DNA of 64,000 nucleotides from an uncultured Lachnospiraceae bacterium (GCA_910587295.1 CAJULP010000065.1:1-64000); one strand, 5' to 3'. Counted from the stretch's first letter, positions 1 through 8,380 are shown. Notes: generated from the sequence alone by a model not told the origin. A program made the numbers and translations.

Positions 1-131
1 ATAAGGTAAGGCAGTTATGCAGCAAGCTTTTACAAGTAGGCACCATAAGCAGACAGCATACGATCTGTGAGGTGAGGGATAATGGGTTACTGTTGATTTA
101 GCTTGTTTCAAGCAATCACCCCATTTCCTGA
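1..131. other. Non-coding left edge, possibly the end of an inserted element
   Basis: No open frame is supported here. Read on the minus strand, this segment follows directly on the abrupt end of the WYL regulator. It holds a perfect short hairpin (GCTTG-AAA-CAAGC, 101-113) and begins near GTGTTAG, loosely like a group II intron 5' end (GUGYG) but with a mismatch. An inserted element such as an intron or transposon end is a guess; the deciding sequence lies outside the window. Confidence 0.3.
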
Positions 132-935
132 CTAACACCATTGGAATTTCACTTTTTGCAGCTTGCCCCCATACATAAACTGCACCCGCTTGCGGAACTC
201 CCCTTCCTCAAAGCGGCTGCTATAGGGAATATGGAAACGTTCATCCGACACCTTAAAATCCTGGATCCGGTCAATCCGGTATATGGTGGGGAAGGAATCG
301 TTCAGCACATCAAAATCTTTTTTTACCACATCATCGTCAATAAATGCTGTCAGATAAAAATAGTATTCCGAGAACATGATGGCCACCGGTTTTACCTTCC
401 GGTGGACGAGTTCTTTATCCTTCATCCTGAGATATGTAATCTCAACATATCTGGACTCACGCACTGCCTGCCCGATATCCCACATTTTATCAATGAACTC
501 TGACTTGTGCCGCGGCTCCACATAGTGGTACTCCTCGTTGCCAATCAGGTCTCTCACCAGCTTCTGGTTACTCTTTGAAACGCAGCAGTTGATCAGCTTA
601 TCCAGCATCCCTGCCATTTCATTTTTCGTGAAAGCCCGGCTGTCCAGCAAAATCTTGCAAAGGGCCAGGACTTCGCTGTTTTTTAATTTCAGATTATAAA
701 GCGTCTCCATCCGGTATCCCTTGTACTGCCGGTCATATACGATGGAATTCATGTTCCCTGTCCGCACCGAATCCGCATCAAGGAACCTTCGGATATCATC
801 AATATCCCTCTGGATACTGCGCTCATTCACCCCGTACCGCTGTGCTTCTTCTGACCTGTTAACTACATATCCGTCAGATAGTTTTGCGTAAATCTGCAAC
901 ACCCGGGCAATTTTATCACCCTTTATTTCTTCCAA
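132..935 (-). CDS. WYL-domain transcriptional regulator, probably 3'-truncated
   Basis: Predicted ligand-responsive DNA-binding regulator. Residues about 10-60 form a DeoR/HTH_11-type winged helix (GVNERSIQRDIDDIRRFL), and about 155-220 a WYL domain (YVEITY...KVKPVAIMFSEYYFYLTAF). It starts at a TTG at 935, behind a strong AAGGAGGGG site. At 267 residues it lacks most of the C-terminal extension usual in this family (about 310-330 residues). The last residues (KFQWC) run into an abrupt stop just where a conserved strand should continue, so the 3' end looks interrupted. It has its own promoter with an overlapping palindrome (964-995) and is divergent from the XRE gene. What it controls is unknown. 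Family assignment is solid; truncation is inferred from family length. Confidence 0.8.
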   Translation of the reverse strand: MEEIKGDKIARVLQIYAKLSDGYVVNRSEEAQRYGVNERSIQRDIDDIRRFLDADSVRTGNMNSIVYDRQYKGYRMETLYNLKLKNSEVLALCKILLDSRAFTKNEMAGMLDKLINCCVSKSNQKLVRDLIGNEEYHYVEPRHKSEFIDKMWDIGQAVRESRYVEITYLRMKDKELVHRKVKPVAIMFSEYYFYLTAFIDDDVVKKDFDVLNDSFPTIYRIDRIQDFKVSDERFHIPYSSRFEEGEFRKRVQFMYGGKLQKVKFQWC

Positions 936-963
936 AATGCAATCCCCTCCTTATTTGGATTTA

Positions 964-995
964 ATTATATCATTTGAGAGTGACAAATTGTGTCA
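964..995 (-). promoter_or_regulatory. WYL gene promoter with palindromic operator
   Basis: On the minus strand a perfect TATAAT lies at 964-969. Exactly 12 bp further upstream is the interrupted palindrome TGACAAATTGTGTCA (981-995), which also supplies TTGTCA, a near-consensus -35 sequence. The same arrangement and spacing recur at 1741-1772. This is probably a repressor site; the cognate regulator (WYL or XRE protein) is not determined. Confidence 0.5.
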
Positions 996-1134
996 TTTTT
1001 ATCTTTTTGTGAATATTATCCTTCAATTTTTTCAATTATATCATCAAAAACCTCAATTGGTCAATGTCAATACCCCTTTCAGGCAATTCATTCTTTCTGT
1101 CATTACCATATAAAATAAGACATGGAGGTGGCAT

Positions 1135-1470
1135 ATGGACTACAAAAGGTTAGGGAACAGAATCAGGGAGGAACGCCGGCGCTTAAACCTTACGCAGGCC
1201 CAGCTTGCGGAAGACATTGACATATCGGATACTTATATGGGTGCCATTGAGCGCGGTGAACGGAGCCTTACCCTGGACACCCTTGAAAGGCTTGTAAACA
1301 GGCTTGGGGTTACGGTTGATTACCTGCTTGCTGATGCTATCCCCGGCACTGATTCCATCTTCGTTGAACAGTTTAAGCAGATCATTGACCGCCAGCCCTT
1401 AGAGCGGAAACAGATGGCAATTAATGTCCTGCGCAGTATTTTTTCCTATTTTGAAGAAAAAGAACCTTGA
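1135..1470 (+). CDS. XRE-family helix-turn-helix regulator
   Basis: A 111-residue Cro/CI-type DNA-binding protein. The HTH_3 domain fills residues 4-65 (RIREERRRLNLTQAQLAEDI, then SDTYMGAIERGERSLTLDTL), followed by a short acidic and aromatic C-terminal helix that may dimerise. The start is fixed by ATGGAGGTGGCAT just upstream of ATG 1135. A TATAAA box lies at about 1108-1113 with a CTGTCA half-site next to it, resembling half of the neighbouring operators. It ends 4 bp before the convergent RHH-like gene, with no terminator in between. Such regulators are common in integrated elements, and the neighbourhood (RHH protein, TraX) fits an element remnant, but no integrase is visible. Confidence 0.85.
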   Translation: MDYKRLGNRIREERRRLNLTQAQLAEDIDISDTYMGAIERGERSLTLDTLERLVNRLGVTVDYLLADAIPGTDSIFVEQFKQIIDRQPLERKQMAINVLRSIFSYFEEKEP

Positions 1471-1474
1471 CCGC

Positions 1475-1687
1475 TTATTTCAAATTGATATTTCCCGCCC
1501 GAAGTTCCCTGACAAAATCAATATCTTCTACCAGCCGCCTTACCGCCACATTGACAAGGCTTTCCACAGACACAGAATATTCATTTGAGAGGATATGTAT
1601 CCTGTCATATAACATAGGATCCGTGATCCGTACCATAAAGCTTTCGTTTATGACGCCTGTTTTTTTGTTTTCCTTATCGGATTCCAA
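1475..1687 (-). CDS. Small ribbon-helix-helix-like protein
   Basis: About 70 residues if it starts at the TTG at 1687, which has AGGTG 6-7 bp upstream; an ATG at 1717 without a good ribosome site would give 80. Residues in the middle (FMVRITDPMLYDRIHILSNE, then SVSVESLVNVAVRRLVEDI) have the beta-strand plus two-helix pattern of MetJ/Arc/CopG DNA-binding proteins, as in antitoxins and plasmid copy regulators. No toxin-like partner gene is adjacent. Its promoter has a consensus extended -10 box and a palindrome over the -35 region. Function unknown; the fold call is by pattern only. Confidence 0.55.
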   Translation of the reverse strand: MESDKENKKTGVINESFMVRITDPMLYDRIHILSNEYSVSVESLVNVAVRRLVEDIDFVRELRAGNINLK

Positions 1688-1740
1688 CCATATCACCTGC
1701 CAACAAATAAGATACATTCAATTTCTGCAATTCATTTTTG

Positions 1741-1772
1741 ATTATAGCATTTTTAGGTGACAGATTCTGTCG
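1741..1772 (-). promoter_or_regulatory. Promoter of the RHH-like gene with palindromic operator
   Basis: The minus strand carries an extended -10 (TGC then TATAAT, 1741-1746). Starting 12 bp upstream is TGACAGATTCTGTCG (1758-1772), whose core GACAGA-T-TCTGTC is a perfect inverted repeat covering the -35 position. Sequence and offset match the operator of the WYL gene, so the two promoters are probably controlled by the same protein. Confidence 0.55.
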
Positions 1773-1795
1773 TCCAAAATTATTTCCTTGCCTTT

Positions 1796-2101
1796 TTATG
1801 AAATCCCCATCTTCCTCATGATCCCTTCCGCATCCACCCCCGATTGGGTCAGGTAAAGCCGGCAGATCTGCTCCGCCAGTTCCCTGCTGATATGGCGCTT
1901 TTCTGCAACCTTATCTACAGGCATCCCCATTTCCGTATCCCGCATCACCTGTTTGACCGTCCTGCTCATATCAGGGGGCTCTTCCTTATCCCGTCCAGGC
2001 TTTCCTTCCCTGCATAACAGGGATTGAAGTTTAAGATAATTAATCTTAAGGCCATACCCTGACGCCCATGCCTGCGTATCTCCCTTAATATGCAAAAACA
2101 T
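1796..2101 (-). CDS. Hypothetical small protein
   Basis: A 101-residue protein I do not recognise as a named family. The C-terminal half (MSRTVKQVMRDTEMGMPVDK through RHISRELAEQICRLYLTQ) is predicted all-helical, with a possible helix-turn-helix around VDKVAEKRHISRELAEQICR. The N-terminal part contains YLKLQSLLCREGKPG. It has its own promoter (2110-2138). The ribosome site is weak: AGGAT is only 3 bp from the ATG, so the start is uncertain. Its position next to TraX and the XRE/RHH genes suggests element-associated cargo. Confidence 0.5.
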   Translation of the reverse strand: MFLHIKGDTQAWASGYGLKINYLKLQSLLCREGKPGRDKEEPPDMSRTVKQVMRDTEMGMPVDKVAEKRHISRELAEQICRLYLTQSGVDAEGIMRKMGIS

Positions 2102-2109
2102 TTATCCTA

Positions 2110-2138
2110 ATTATGATATACAGCTTTTTCAAATACAA
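2110..2138 (-). promoter_or_regulatory. Promoter of the hypothetical small gene
   Basis: Minus-strand -35 TTGTAT (2133-2138), 17-bp spacer and -10 CATAAT (2110-2115) lie directly upstream of the ATG at 2101. This is a good sigma-A-type match; activity is not shown. Confidence 0.45.
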
Positions 2139-2224
2139 TCTCATTATTTCGCCATTTCCTTATAGTTTCCTTAGATATCCCTGATAAGCTTTTTATTACA
2201 ACAACCAATAAGGAGGATCTACAC

Positions 2225-3094
2225 ATGCAACAGACAATCCAGCAGACAGTTCAACCAAATACCAAGTCCAAAGGCTTATCAGGCTTTACCTTAAAATACC
2301 TGGCAATGGCCCTGATGGTCTTAGACCACATCCACTACTTTTTTGCCTATACCGGAAAAGTTCCACTTTTCTTTTCCTGGGCGGGAAGGCTTGCCGCACC
2401 CTTGTTTCTATTCTGCGTCATAGAAGGCTTTACCCATACCCACGACCGGAAAAAATATTTCCTGCGCATCTACCTTATTTCCGTGTTCATGGGCATTATC
2501 CAGTTTTCTTTCTACAATATCGGTTATGGGCTCGTGCGCCCGGACGGTTTTTTCCCGCAAAACCAAATGCTTGCGTCCTTTTCCGTCCTGATCGTGGTTC
2601 TGCAGGGATTTGACTGGTGTGCACATAAAAAATGGGGGCGCGGTCTTGCCGCTATCCTGATTCCGGTATTTTGGCCCTTTGCCATAGCTGCTCTGGCGAT
2701 GACATTCCAGAACCCGATGCTTAATTTCATCATAAACCTGACAGCTTTCACCGTGCTTCCGGCTCATTCTTTTATTATGGACGGCGGAACCGCTACGCTG
2801 ATCTTTGGCGTCATTCTCTACCTGTTCCGGAAAAACAGGAAGCTGCAGGCAGTTACTTTTGTCATAACCTGCATGCTATGGGATGTTGTACGCCTGCTTA
2901 TCATGGCGCCCGGGCTGAAAGCCGCAGACTTTTTTATGATGGCTTATGAATGGATGGAAGTTTTTGCGGTAATCCCCATGCTGTGTTACAATAAAACTTT
3001 AGGGCATGGATCCAAGCGCCTTTTTTACTGGTTTTACCCGATCCACATTTATGTGTTGTATGCCCTGTCCTGCATTTTATACCAATTTATTTGA
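2225..3094 (+). CDS. TraX-family integral membrane protein
   Basis: A 289-residue multi-pass membrane protein of the TraX family. TraX of the F plasmid is linked to pilin N-acetylation, while chromosomal Firmicute members have no settled role. Visible are the family's N-terminal helix with LKYLAMALMVLDHIHYFF, a conserved GRLAAPLFLFCVIEGF segment, about seven further hydrophobic stretches, and a final YWFYPIHIYVLYAL helix. The histidines in DHIH and YPIHI are the conserved polar positions. The start follows AAGGAGGATCTACAC. The response regulator begins 28 bp downstream, so the two are probably co-transcribed. No conjugation genes accompany it. Confidence 0.85.
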   Translation: MQQTIQQTVQPNTKSKGLSGFTLKYLAMALMVLDHIHYFFAYTGKVPLFFSWAGRLAAPLFLFCVIEGFTHTHDRKKYFLRIYLISVFMGIIQFSFYNIGYGLVRPDGFFPQNQMLASFSVLIVVLQGFDWCAHKKWGRGLAAILIPVFWPFAIAALAMTFQNPMLNFIINLTAFTVLPAHSFIMDGGTATLIFGVILYLFRKNRKLQAVTFVITCMLWDVVRLLIMAPGLKAADFFMMAYEWMEVFAVIPMLCYNKTLGHGSKRLFYWFYPIHIYVLYALSCILYQFI

Positions 3095-3122
3095 CGTATA
3101 ACGGACAAGAAAGGAGTTTATC

Positions 3123-3788
3123 ATGGCTCAAATCCTTACGATCGACGACGATAAAGCTATGCTTGCCCTGATCAAAAATGCCTTAAGCAAAGACGGGCAT
3201 ACCGTAACCTGTATTTGTCAGGTTACGGAAACTTTACAGGATAACCTTTCTCCCTACGACCTGATCCTGTTAGATATCATGATGCCAGGCACGGACGGTT
3301 ATACCTTTTGCCGGGAAATACGCCGCTACACCGACTGCCCCATTCTTTTTCTTACCGCCAAAAGCCTTGAGGAGGATGTGGCCTTCGGGTTTTCCGTGGG
3401 TGCGGACGATTATATCAAAAAGCCATTTTCTATTCTGGAACTCCGTGCCCGGGTCAATGCCCACTTAAGGCGTGACCAGCGGGAAAAGGTCCAGTGCTTT
3501 TGTGTGGGAAGTGTCCGTTTTTTCCTGATCAAAAAAGAGATCTGGGCTGACGGGGAAAAACTCTCCTTTACCAAGAGTGAATACGAGATCAGTCTTTTAT
3601 TGGCCAAAAACCATGGCCAGATTTACTCCAAAGAACAGATATTTGAAAATGTGTTCGGTTACGATAAAGAAAGCGATATTTCCGCAATCACGGAGCACAT
3701 TAAAAATATCCGGAAAAAACTTGCCGCCGCAGGCTTATCACCGATTGAAACCATATGGGGGATTGGATACCGATGGAATGGAATGTAA
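3123..3788 (+). CDS. OmpR/PhoB-type response regulator
   Basis: A 221-residue two-component response regulator. The receiver domain spans residues 2-115, with acidic pocket D9/D10, phosphoacceptor D51 (LLDIMMPG) and the conserved lysine in YIKKPFS. The winged-helix DNA-binding domain spans about 125-220 and ends in ETIWGIGYRWN, typical of OmpR-type proteins. AAGGAG precedes the ATG. Its 3' end overlaps the start of the sensor kinase by 16 bp, so they form a translationally coupled pair. It resembles regulators of peptide-antibiotic sensing and resistance, but no ABC resistance transporter follows, so the target is unknown. Confidence 0.93.
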   Translation: MAQILTIDDDKAMLALIKNALSKDGHTVTCICQVTETLQDNLSPYDLILLDIMMPGTDGYTFCREIRRYTDCPILFLTAKSLEEDVAFGFSVGADDYIKKPFSILELRARVNAHLRRDQREKVQCFCVGSVRFFLIKKEIWADGEKLSFTKSEYEISLLLAKNHGQIYSKEQIFENVFGYDKESDISAITEHIKNIRKKLAAAGLSPIETIWGIGYRWNGM

Positions 3789-5170
3789 AAAAAGGAACCG
3801 GCTTAAACCGTTTTTTTATGATATTTTTGGCACATGCAGTTTTTTCGTTCCTGTGTGTAGGGATTTTATGGGTATTTCTGATAACCCTATCCTCCTATCT
3901 CCATATCACGATCCCTGCCAACGCGCTTGAACAATCCATCTCCAAATGGCGTGACAGCCTTGATCAAGATACCGTCATTATACCGGAGGAAATTCCCTCC
4001 GGGGCAGATTATGCTATCTTTGACAGGAAGGGGAATCTATTGCAGACCAATTTAGACCAGGATACGTTAAAGACCGCCGCGGACATGGCTTTTTCGGCTA
4101 ACCAGACCGACATAAAAAGGAGCGGCCCTTCCATAGGCTCACGGATTTACTTAAGGCTTACTACCGATACGCAATGTGTCATCATTGTATACCGGCTTAT
4201 TACCAGCTTCCGCCCACCTCTGCTGCAGTGGCTGTTTCCCAATGCCGAGCTTTTTTTCCTTTTACTGCTTTTTGTTATGCTTATCGCAGACCTTGTTTGG
4301 ATCGCTGTCAGATATGCGCGGAAATTAAACAAAGAGCTCCAGAAACTGGCCGCTGCCGCAGATCAGATCAGTAAGCAAAACCTGGTCTTTGAGATACAGA
4401 TGACAAAGCTGGCTGAATTTAACCGGATCATGGATTCCCTTGATCGTCTAAGGACAGACCTTCAACGCTCCCTCAAAGAACAGTGGGCGATGGAACAGCA
4501 AAAAAAGCGGCAGTTAACCGCCCTTACCCACGATATCAAAACTCCCTTAGCCATCATAACCGGTAATGCAGAACTTTTATCGGAGACCATCCAGACACCG
4601 GAACAGCAGGAATACACTGCCTATATTTTGGAACATGCCGGACAGATCCACCGTTATGTCACCGGAATCCTGGAGCTGTCCAGGCCGGATGAGGCCGCTT
4701 CGGATCATACCTGCATGAAGGATCTTTTATCCACAATGGCCCAAATGGCAGAAAGTCTTGGGAAGAAAAAGCGCCTCTCCTGCTCTTTCCATACGGAAAG
4801 CATTCCTGATTTTTTGCCTGTACCAAAAGATAAGCTGCAGCGGATCCTTGCCAACCTGATCGACAATGCGGTACAGTATTCCCCCGAAGGCGGCACTGTT
4901 TTTCTCTTTGCCTGTCTTGAACGGCAGACATTAAAGCTGTCCATACAAGACGAAGGGAATGGGTTTTCCAGTGAAGCCCTCCTTTTTGCCACGGATGAAT
5001 TTTACCGTTCTGACCAAAGCCGCAGCAGTAAGGAACATTTTGGCCTGGGGCTTGCCATCGTAAGGCAGATCGTCATGGACCTTAAGGGAACCCTCTTTCT
5101 TGAAAATGTTAAAGGGAAAGGCGCCCTGGTCACGGTACGCCTTCCCCTTATTATATTACATGACAATTGA
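3773..5170 (+). CDS. Membrane sensor histidine kinase
   Basis: A sensor kinase of about 465 residues, partner of the upstream response regulator. The start chosen is ATG 3773, because GGGGGATTGGA sits about 6 bp before it; an upstream in-frame ATG at 3755 has no such site. Layout: membrane helix 15-40, an extracytoplasmic loop of about 115 residues, membrane helix 156-181, a HAMP-like linker, HisKA with H253 in LTHDIKTPLAI, and an HATPase domain with N box LIDNAVQYSPEGG, QDEGNGF and FGLGLAIVRQI. The signal sensed is not predictable. It converges on the UroD-like gene with only 8 bp between the stop codons and no visible terminator. Confidence 0.92.
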   Translation: MEWNVKKGTGLNRFFMIFLAHAVFSFLCVGILWVFLITLSSYLHITIPANALEQSISKWRDSLDQDTVIIPEEIPSGADYAIFDRKGNLLQTNLDQDTLKTAADMAFSANQTDIKRSGPSIGSRIYLRLTTDTQCVIIVYRLITSFRPPLLQWLFPNAELFFLLLLFVMLIADLVWIAVRYARKLNKELQKLAAAADQISKQNLVFEIQMTKLAEFNRIMDSLDRLRTDLQRSLKEQWAMEQQKKRQLTALTHDIKTPLAIITGNAELLSETIQTPEQQEYTAYILEHAGQIHRYVTGILELSRPDEAASDHTCMKDLLSTMAQMAESLGKKKRLSCSFHTESIPDFLPVPKDKLQRILANLIDNAVQYSPEGGTVFLFACLERQTLKLSIQDEGNGFSSEALLFATDEFYRSDQSRSSKEHFGLGLAIVRQIVMDLKGTLFLENVKGKGALVTVRLPLIILHDN

Positions 5171-5178
5171 TTTATCCG

Positions 5179-6177
5179 TTATGCAAAAGTTCCGCCGTTG
5201 CCAAAATTCCGCTCATAGTCATCATAATTGCCATATTGTTTCCAAAGATCGATCATCATCTCATAGCGGGCCAGATCCAGCCCCGTGTACACACAATTGG
5301 AGGTGGCAAATACATACCCTCTCCCTGTTGCCATGCCTTCCCGCAGGGAGCGGAGAATATCCCCGCGGCATTCTTCTATCGTGCCGGTCTGTAAAAGGCC
5401 GCAGTTCACATTGCCGATCAGGGCAATATCTTCCCCGATGATCTTGCGCACCTCGGGAATGGACACGCCGCCCTGAGGGTCTAAAGAATGGAACGCGTCG
5501 GGTTTACAGTCCGCCATCTGCTTTAAGATCGGCATGATGTTCCCGTCCGTGTGTTTGATGGTATAATATCCCATCTTCCGGTACTCTGCGATAGTCTCTT
5601 TCAAGTAAGGCACCACGAACTCATCAAACTGCTCCGGACTGTAAAAGGGATTTGTGTTAAAGCAGTAATCAGAGCAGAGAGTATACCCGTCGTGCAGATG
5701 CCCAAGATCGTCTAACTTCTGCGCCTTTTTGATCGACCGGTCCAGGCGGATCTTCGTCTGCTCGTTTAAGCTCTCCGGCTCCTCAAACATCTTCACCGAA
5801 AAATCCATCATGGTATCGCCGTCCGGGATTGCCCATGTGGGATCCCCGTGCATCATGATATAGTATTCATCCCCGCTCTTTTCCCTGATCAGCTCCAAAA
5901 GCCACTGGGTATTTTCCACGTCATTGGGATTCGGGTGCACGAAGATTGCGCTGTGGTCATACGCCCTTGCGACATCCACATAAATCTGCGCCATCTCATC
6001 CATATGAAGGCTTCTTTCCTGATAACTCATCTGGTTCCACTGCTCATAAAAGCGGTGGGAAGGATGGACCTTCCCCAGTTTTTCCATGGTCAGAAAATAA
6101 ACCAGCTCAAAGGTCGGAACCTGGCCTCCGATCGGTTCACATTTTAATGTTTTGATAAAACGCTCTCTGTGTGTCAT
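5179..6177 (-). CDS. Uroporphyrinogen-decarboxylase-fold protein
   Basis: About 332 residues. It belongs to the UroD/MtbA-type TIM-barrel superfamily, seen in the opening MTHRERFIKTL, the central LCSDYCFNTNPFYSPEQFDE, KHTDGNIMPIL, HSLDPQGGVSI and GNVNCGLLQTGT. In this superfamily such proteins are either haem enzymes or corrinoid methyltransferases. Standing last in a sugar operon, and lacking the usual N-terminal substrate arginines of true UroD as far as I can see, it is unlikely to serve haem synthesis. The start at 6177 is preferred because AAGGA is 8 bp upstream; ATG 6186 directly abuts that site. No corrinoid protein or partner methyltransferase is present. Exact reaction unknown. Confidence 0.75.
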   Translation of the reverse strand: MTHRERFIKTLKCEPIGGQVPTFELVYFLTMEKLGKVHPSHRFYEQWNQMSYQERSLHMDEMAQIYVDVARAYDHSAIFVHPNPNDVENTQWLLELIREKSGDEYYIMMHGDPTWAIPDGDTMMDFSVKMFEEPESLNEQTKIRLDRSIKKAQKLDDLGHLHDGYTLCSDYCFNTNPFYSPEQFDEFVVPYLKETIAEYRKMGYYTIKHTDGNIMPILKQMADCKPDAFHSLDPQGGVSIPEVRKIIGEDIALIGNVNCGLLQTGTIEECRGDILRSLREGMATGRGYVFATSNCVYTGLDLARYEMMIDLWKQYGNYDDYERNFGNGGTFA

Positions 6178-6253
6178 ATTCTCCATCCTTTTTATTGTAT
6201 TAAAGATTCCCCGCCGGATAACGCAATCCTGCCGCTTGTCTTCTGGTAAAAAT

Positions 6254-8380
6254 TTATTTCATAGAAACGGCCACTCGGGAAGGTGCGCTTCCCGTTAATG
6301 TAACGCTGTAATCATCCGGCTGGCTTCCGCCTGCAAAAATGAAAAACCGTCCCGGTTCCCAGATATGCTCCCCGTCCTCATTGATCACGCAAAACTGGTC
6401 TGATGATATCGTAAGGCTTACCTCTTTCTCCTCCCCTGCCCGCAGACATACACGGGCCGTCTGGCAGAGCTTATGCACCGGCACACGCACGGAGGCTTCC
6501 TCATCTCTTACATAGCATTGCACTACTTCCTCCCCATCCATCAGCCCGGTATTTTTCACGGTGACAGTGACCGTCAGATTCTCCCCGGGAGCAAATACTT
6601 CTTTATCCGCTTTCATATTGCTGTATGCAAAACTGGTGTAGCTTAAGCCATAGCCAAATGGATACAGCGGTTTTTCCTGAAAGAACTTATAAGTGCGGTT
6701 TCCCATGCTGTAATCCTCAAAACCGGGCAGATTATTATCATTCCTGTAAAAAGTCACAGGAAGCCTGCCGGAAGGGGAAAATTCGCCAAAGATAAGGTCA
6801 CTTACCGCTTTGCCCCCCATGGCTCCCGGATACCATGCCTGTATGATCGCATTGGCTTTACAGCCTTCCGCAAAATCAATGGCGCTTCCGGTCATATTCA
6901 CAAGGACCACCGGCGTGTTTCTTGCACAGACGGCGGCAATAAGATCCTGCTGGCTCTGGGGCAGCAAAAGATCCTTTTTATCCCCGGTAAACCCTTCTTT
7001 GCCGATGATCTCCTCCCCTTCAATGGTCTCGTCCATACCCACCACCAGGATCACAACGTCCGCCAGATCGGTCTGCGCCTTTACTTCCGCCAGGCAGTCG
7101 CCCGAATAACCGGGATCTTCCAGTTTATGCTCATACAGATGGCAGCCCTTCGAATAGTTCACCCTTGCATCCGGCAGCGCCTTGCGGACTGCTTCCAACA
7201 CGGTGTGGTACTGATTGGCTGTTCCGTGGTAGTTACCGTTTAACGGAACGATGGAATTGGCGTTCGGGCCGATCACCGCCACGTTTTTTAAATTTTCTTT
7301 CTTTAAAGGAAGGATGCCGTCATTTTTGAGCAGCACCATGGTCCTGCGGGCAATCTCCTCATTCAGCGCACGGCTTTCTTCCGTGTCAATGGCGGTATAA
7401 TCAATGTCGTCAAAAGGCGTTTTTTCATCAAACATGCCAAGCTTCATCCTGGTCTCCATCAGCCGCTGACAGGAAGTGCGGATCTGCTCTTCCGTGATCT
7501 TGCCTTCTTTATATGCTTCCATGATGAAATAGTAGGTATTGCCGCAGTTTAAGTCGCATCCGTTTTCAAGGGCAAGGGCAACGGAATCCGTGATGTTTTC
7601 CGTGACGCCGTGGTGCAGGTGGAAATCCGCAATGGCCCAGCAGTCGGAAGTAAAGTATCCGTCAAATTTCCATTTCCCGCGCAAAAGATTGACCATCAGC
7701 GTCTTGGATCCGCAGCATGGTTCCCCGTTGGTGCGGTTGTACGCGCCCATGAAACCCTCCACCCCTGCATCCGCCAGCTCCTTAAAAGCAGGCAGGTAGG
7801 TTTCTTCCATATCCTGTTTACTTGCAACCGCATTAAATTCATGCCGCAGCGCTTCCGGTCCGGAATGCACCGCAAAGTGCTTGGCGCAGGCAGCCGCTTT
7901 TAAATATTTCGGGTCATCGCCCTGTAACCCTTTTACAAAGGAAGCCCCCAGCTTACCGGCAAGATACGGATCTTCCCCATATGTCTCCTGGCCCCTGCCC
8001 CAGCGGGGATCCCTGAATATGTTCACATTCGGAGACCAGAAGGTCAATCCCTTGTAAATTCCATAATCCTCATACTTTTGAAATGTATTATATTTTGCCC
8101 GGCCTTCTGTTGCGGCAACTTCCGCTACCGCCTTAGTCACCTCCGGGTCAAAAGCTGCCGCAAGCCCGATGGCCTGTGGGAACACGGTGGACATCCCGCT
8201 CCTTGCCGCGCCATGAAGCGCCTCGTTCCACCAGTTGTAAGCTTTGATTCCCAGCCTTTCCACTGCCACAGCCTCATAGAGCATCTGCCCTGCACATTCT
8301 TCAACCGTCATCCGGTCAACCAGATCTTTTGCCCGTGCTTTAAAAGATAAGCTCTCGTCCTGATACCCTGCCTTTTCCAT
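6254..8380 (-). CDS. GH3 beta-glycosidase (beta-xylosidase/beta-glucosidase type)
   Basis: About 708 residues, no signal peptide, so cytoplasmic. The N-terminal TIM barrel has WWNEALHGAA and TVFPQAIGLAAAFD, characteristic of the xylosidase/arabinofuranosidase branch of GH3, and the nucleophile D246 in YFTSDCWAIADF. The middle alpha/beta sandwich has VAVIGPNANS and WYPGAMGGKAVSDLIFGE. A C-terminal fibronectin-III-like domain follows from about residue 590. The start at 8380 is chosen because AAAAGGAG is 7 bp upstream; the earlier ATG at 8398 would lie upstream of that site. It is next to last in the mannoside operon. Exact sugar is not readable; a beta-xylose, beta-glucose or beta-GlcNAc linkage is possible. 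Confidence 0.85.
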   Translation of the reverse strand: MEKAGYQDESLSFKARAKDLVDRMTVEECAGQMLYEAVAVERLGIKAYNWWNEALHGAARSGMSTVFPQAIGLAAAFDPEVTKAVAEVAATEGRAKYNTFQKYEDYGIYKGLTFWSPNVNIFRDPRWGRGQETYGEDPYLAGKLGASFVKGLQGDDPKYLKAAACAKHFAVHSGPEALRHEFNAVASKQDMEETYLPAFKELADAGVEGFMGAYNRTNGEPCCGSKTLMVNLLRGKWKFDGYFTSDCWAIADFHLHHGVTENITDSVALALENGCDLNCGNTYYFIMEAYKEGKITEEQIRTSCQRLMETRMKLGMFDEKTPFDDIDYTAIDTEESRALNEEIARRTMVLLKNDGILPLKKENLKNVAVIGPNANSIVPLNGNYHGTANQYHTVLEAVRKALPDARVNYSKGCHLYEHKLEDPGYSGDCLAEVKAQTDLADVVILVVGMDETIEGEEIIGKEGFTGDKKDLLLPQSQQDLIAAVCARNTPVVLVNMTGSAIDFAEGCKANAIIQAWYPGAMGGKAVSDLIFGEFSPSGRLPVTFYRNDNNLPGFEDYSMGNRTYKFFQEKPLYPFGYGLSYTSFAYSNMKADKEVFAPGENLTVTVTVKNTGLMDGEEVVQCYVRDEEASVRVPVHKLCQTARVCLRAGEEKEVSLTISSDQFCVINEDGEHIWEPGRFFIFAGGSQPDDYSVTLTGSAPSRVAVSMK

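Noticed and set aside
141..503. Plus-strand open frame opposite the WYL gene
   Set aside because: It is antisense to a clear regulator, has no ribosome site or recognisable domain, and its sequence is what a reverse-frame shadow produces.
5150..5200. Terminator between the convergent kinase and UroD-like genes
   Set aside because: Only 8 bp lie between the stop codons and no stem followed by a T-run is visible.
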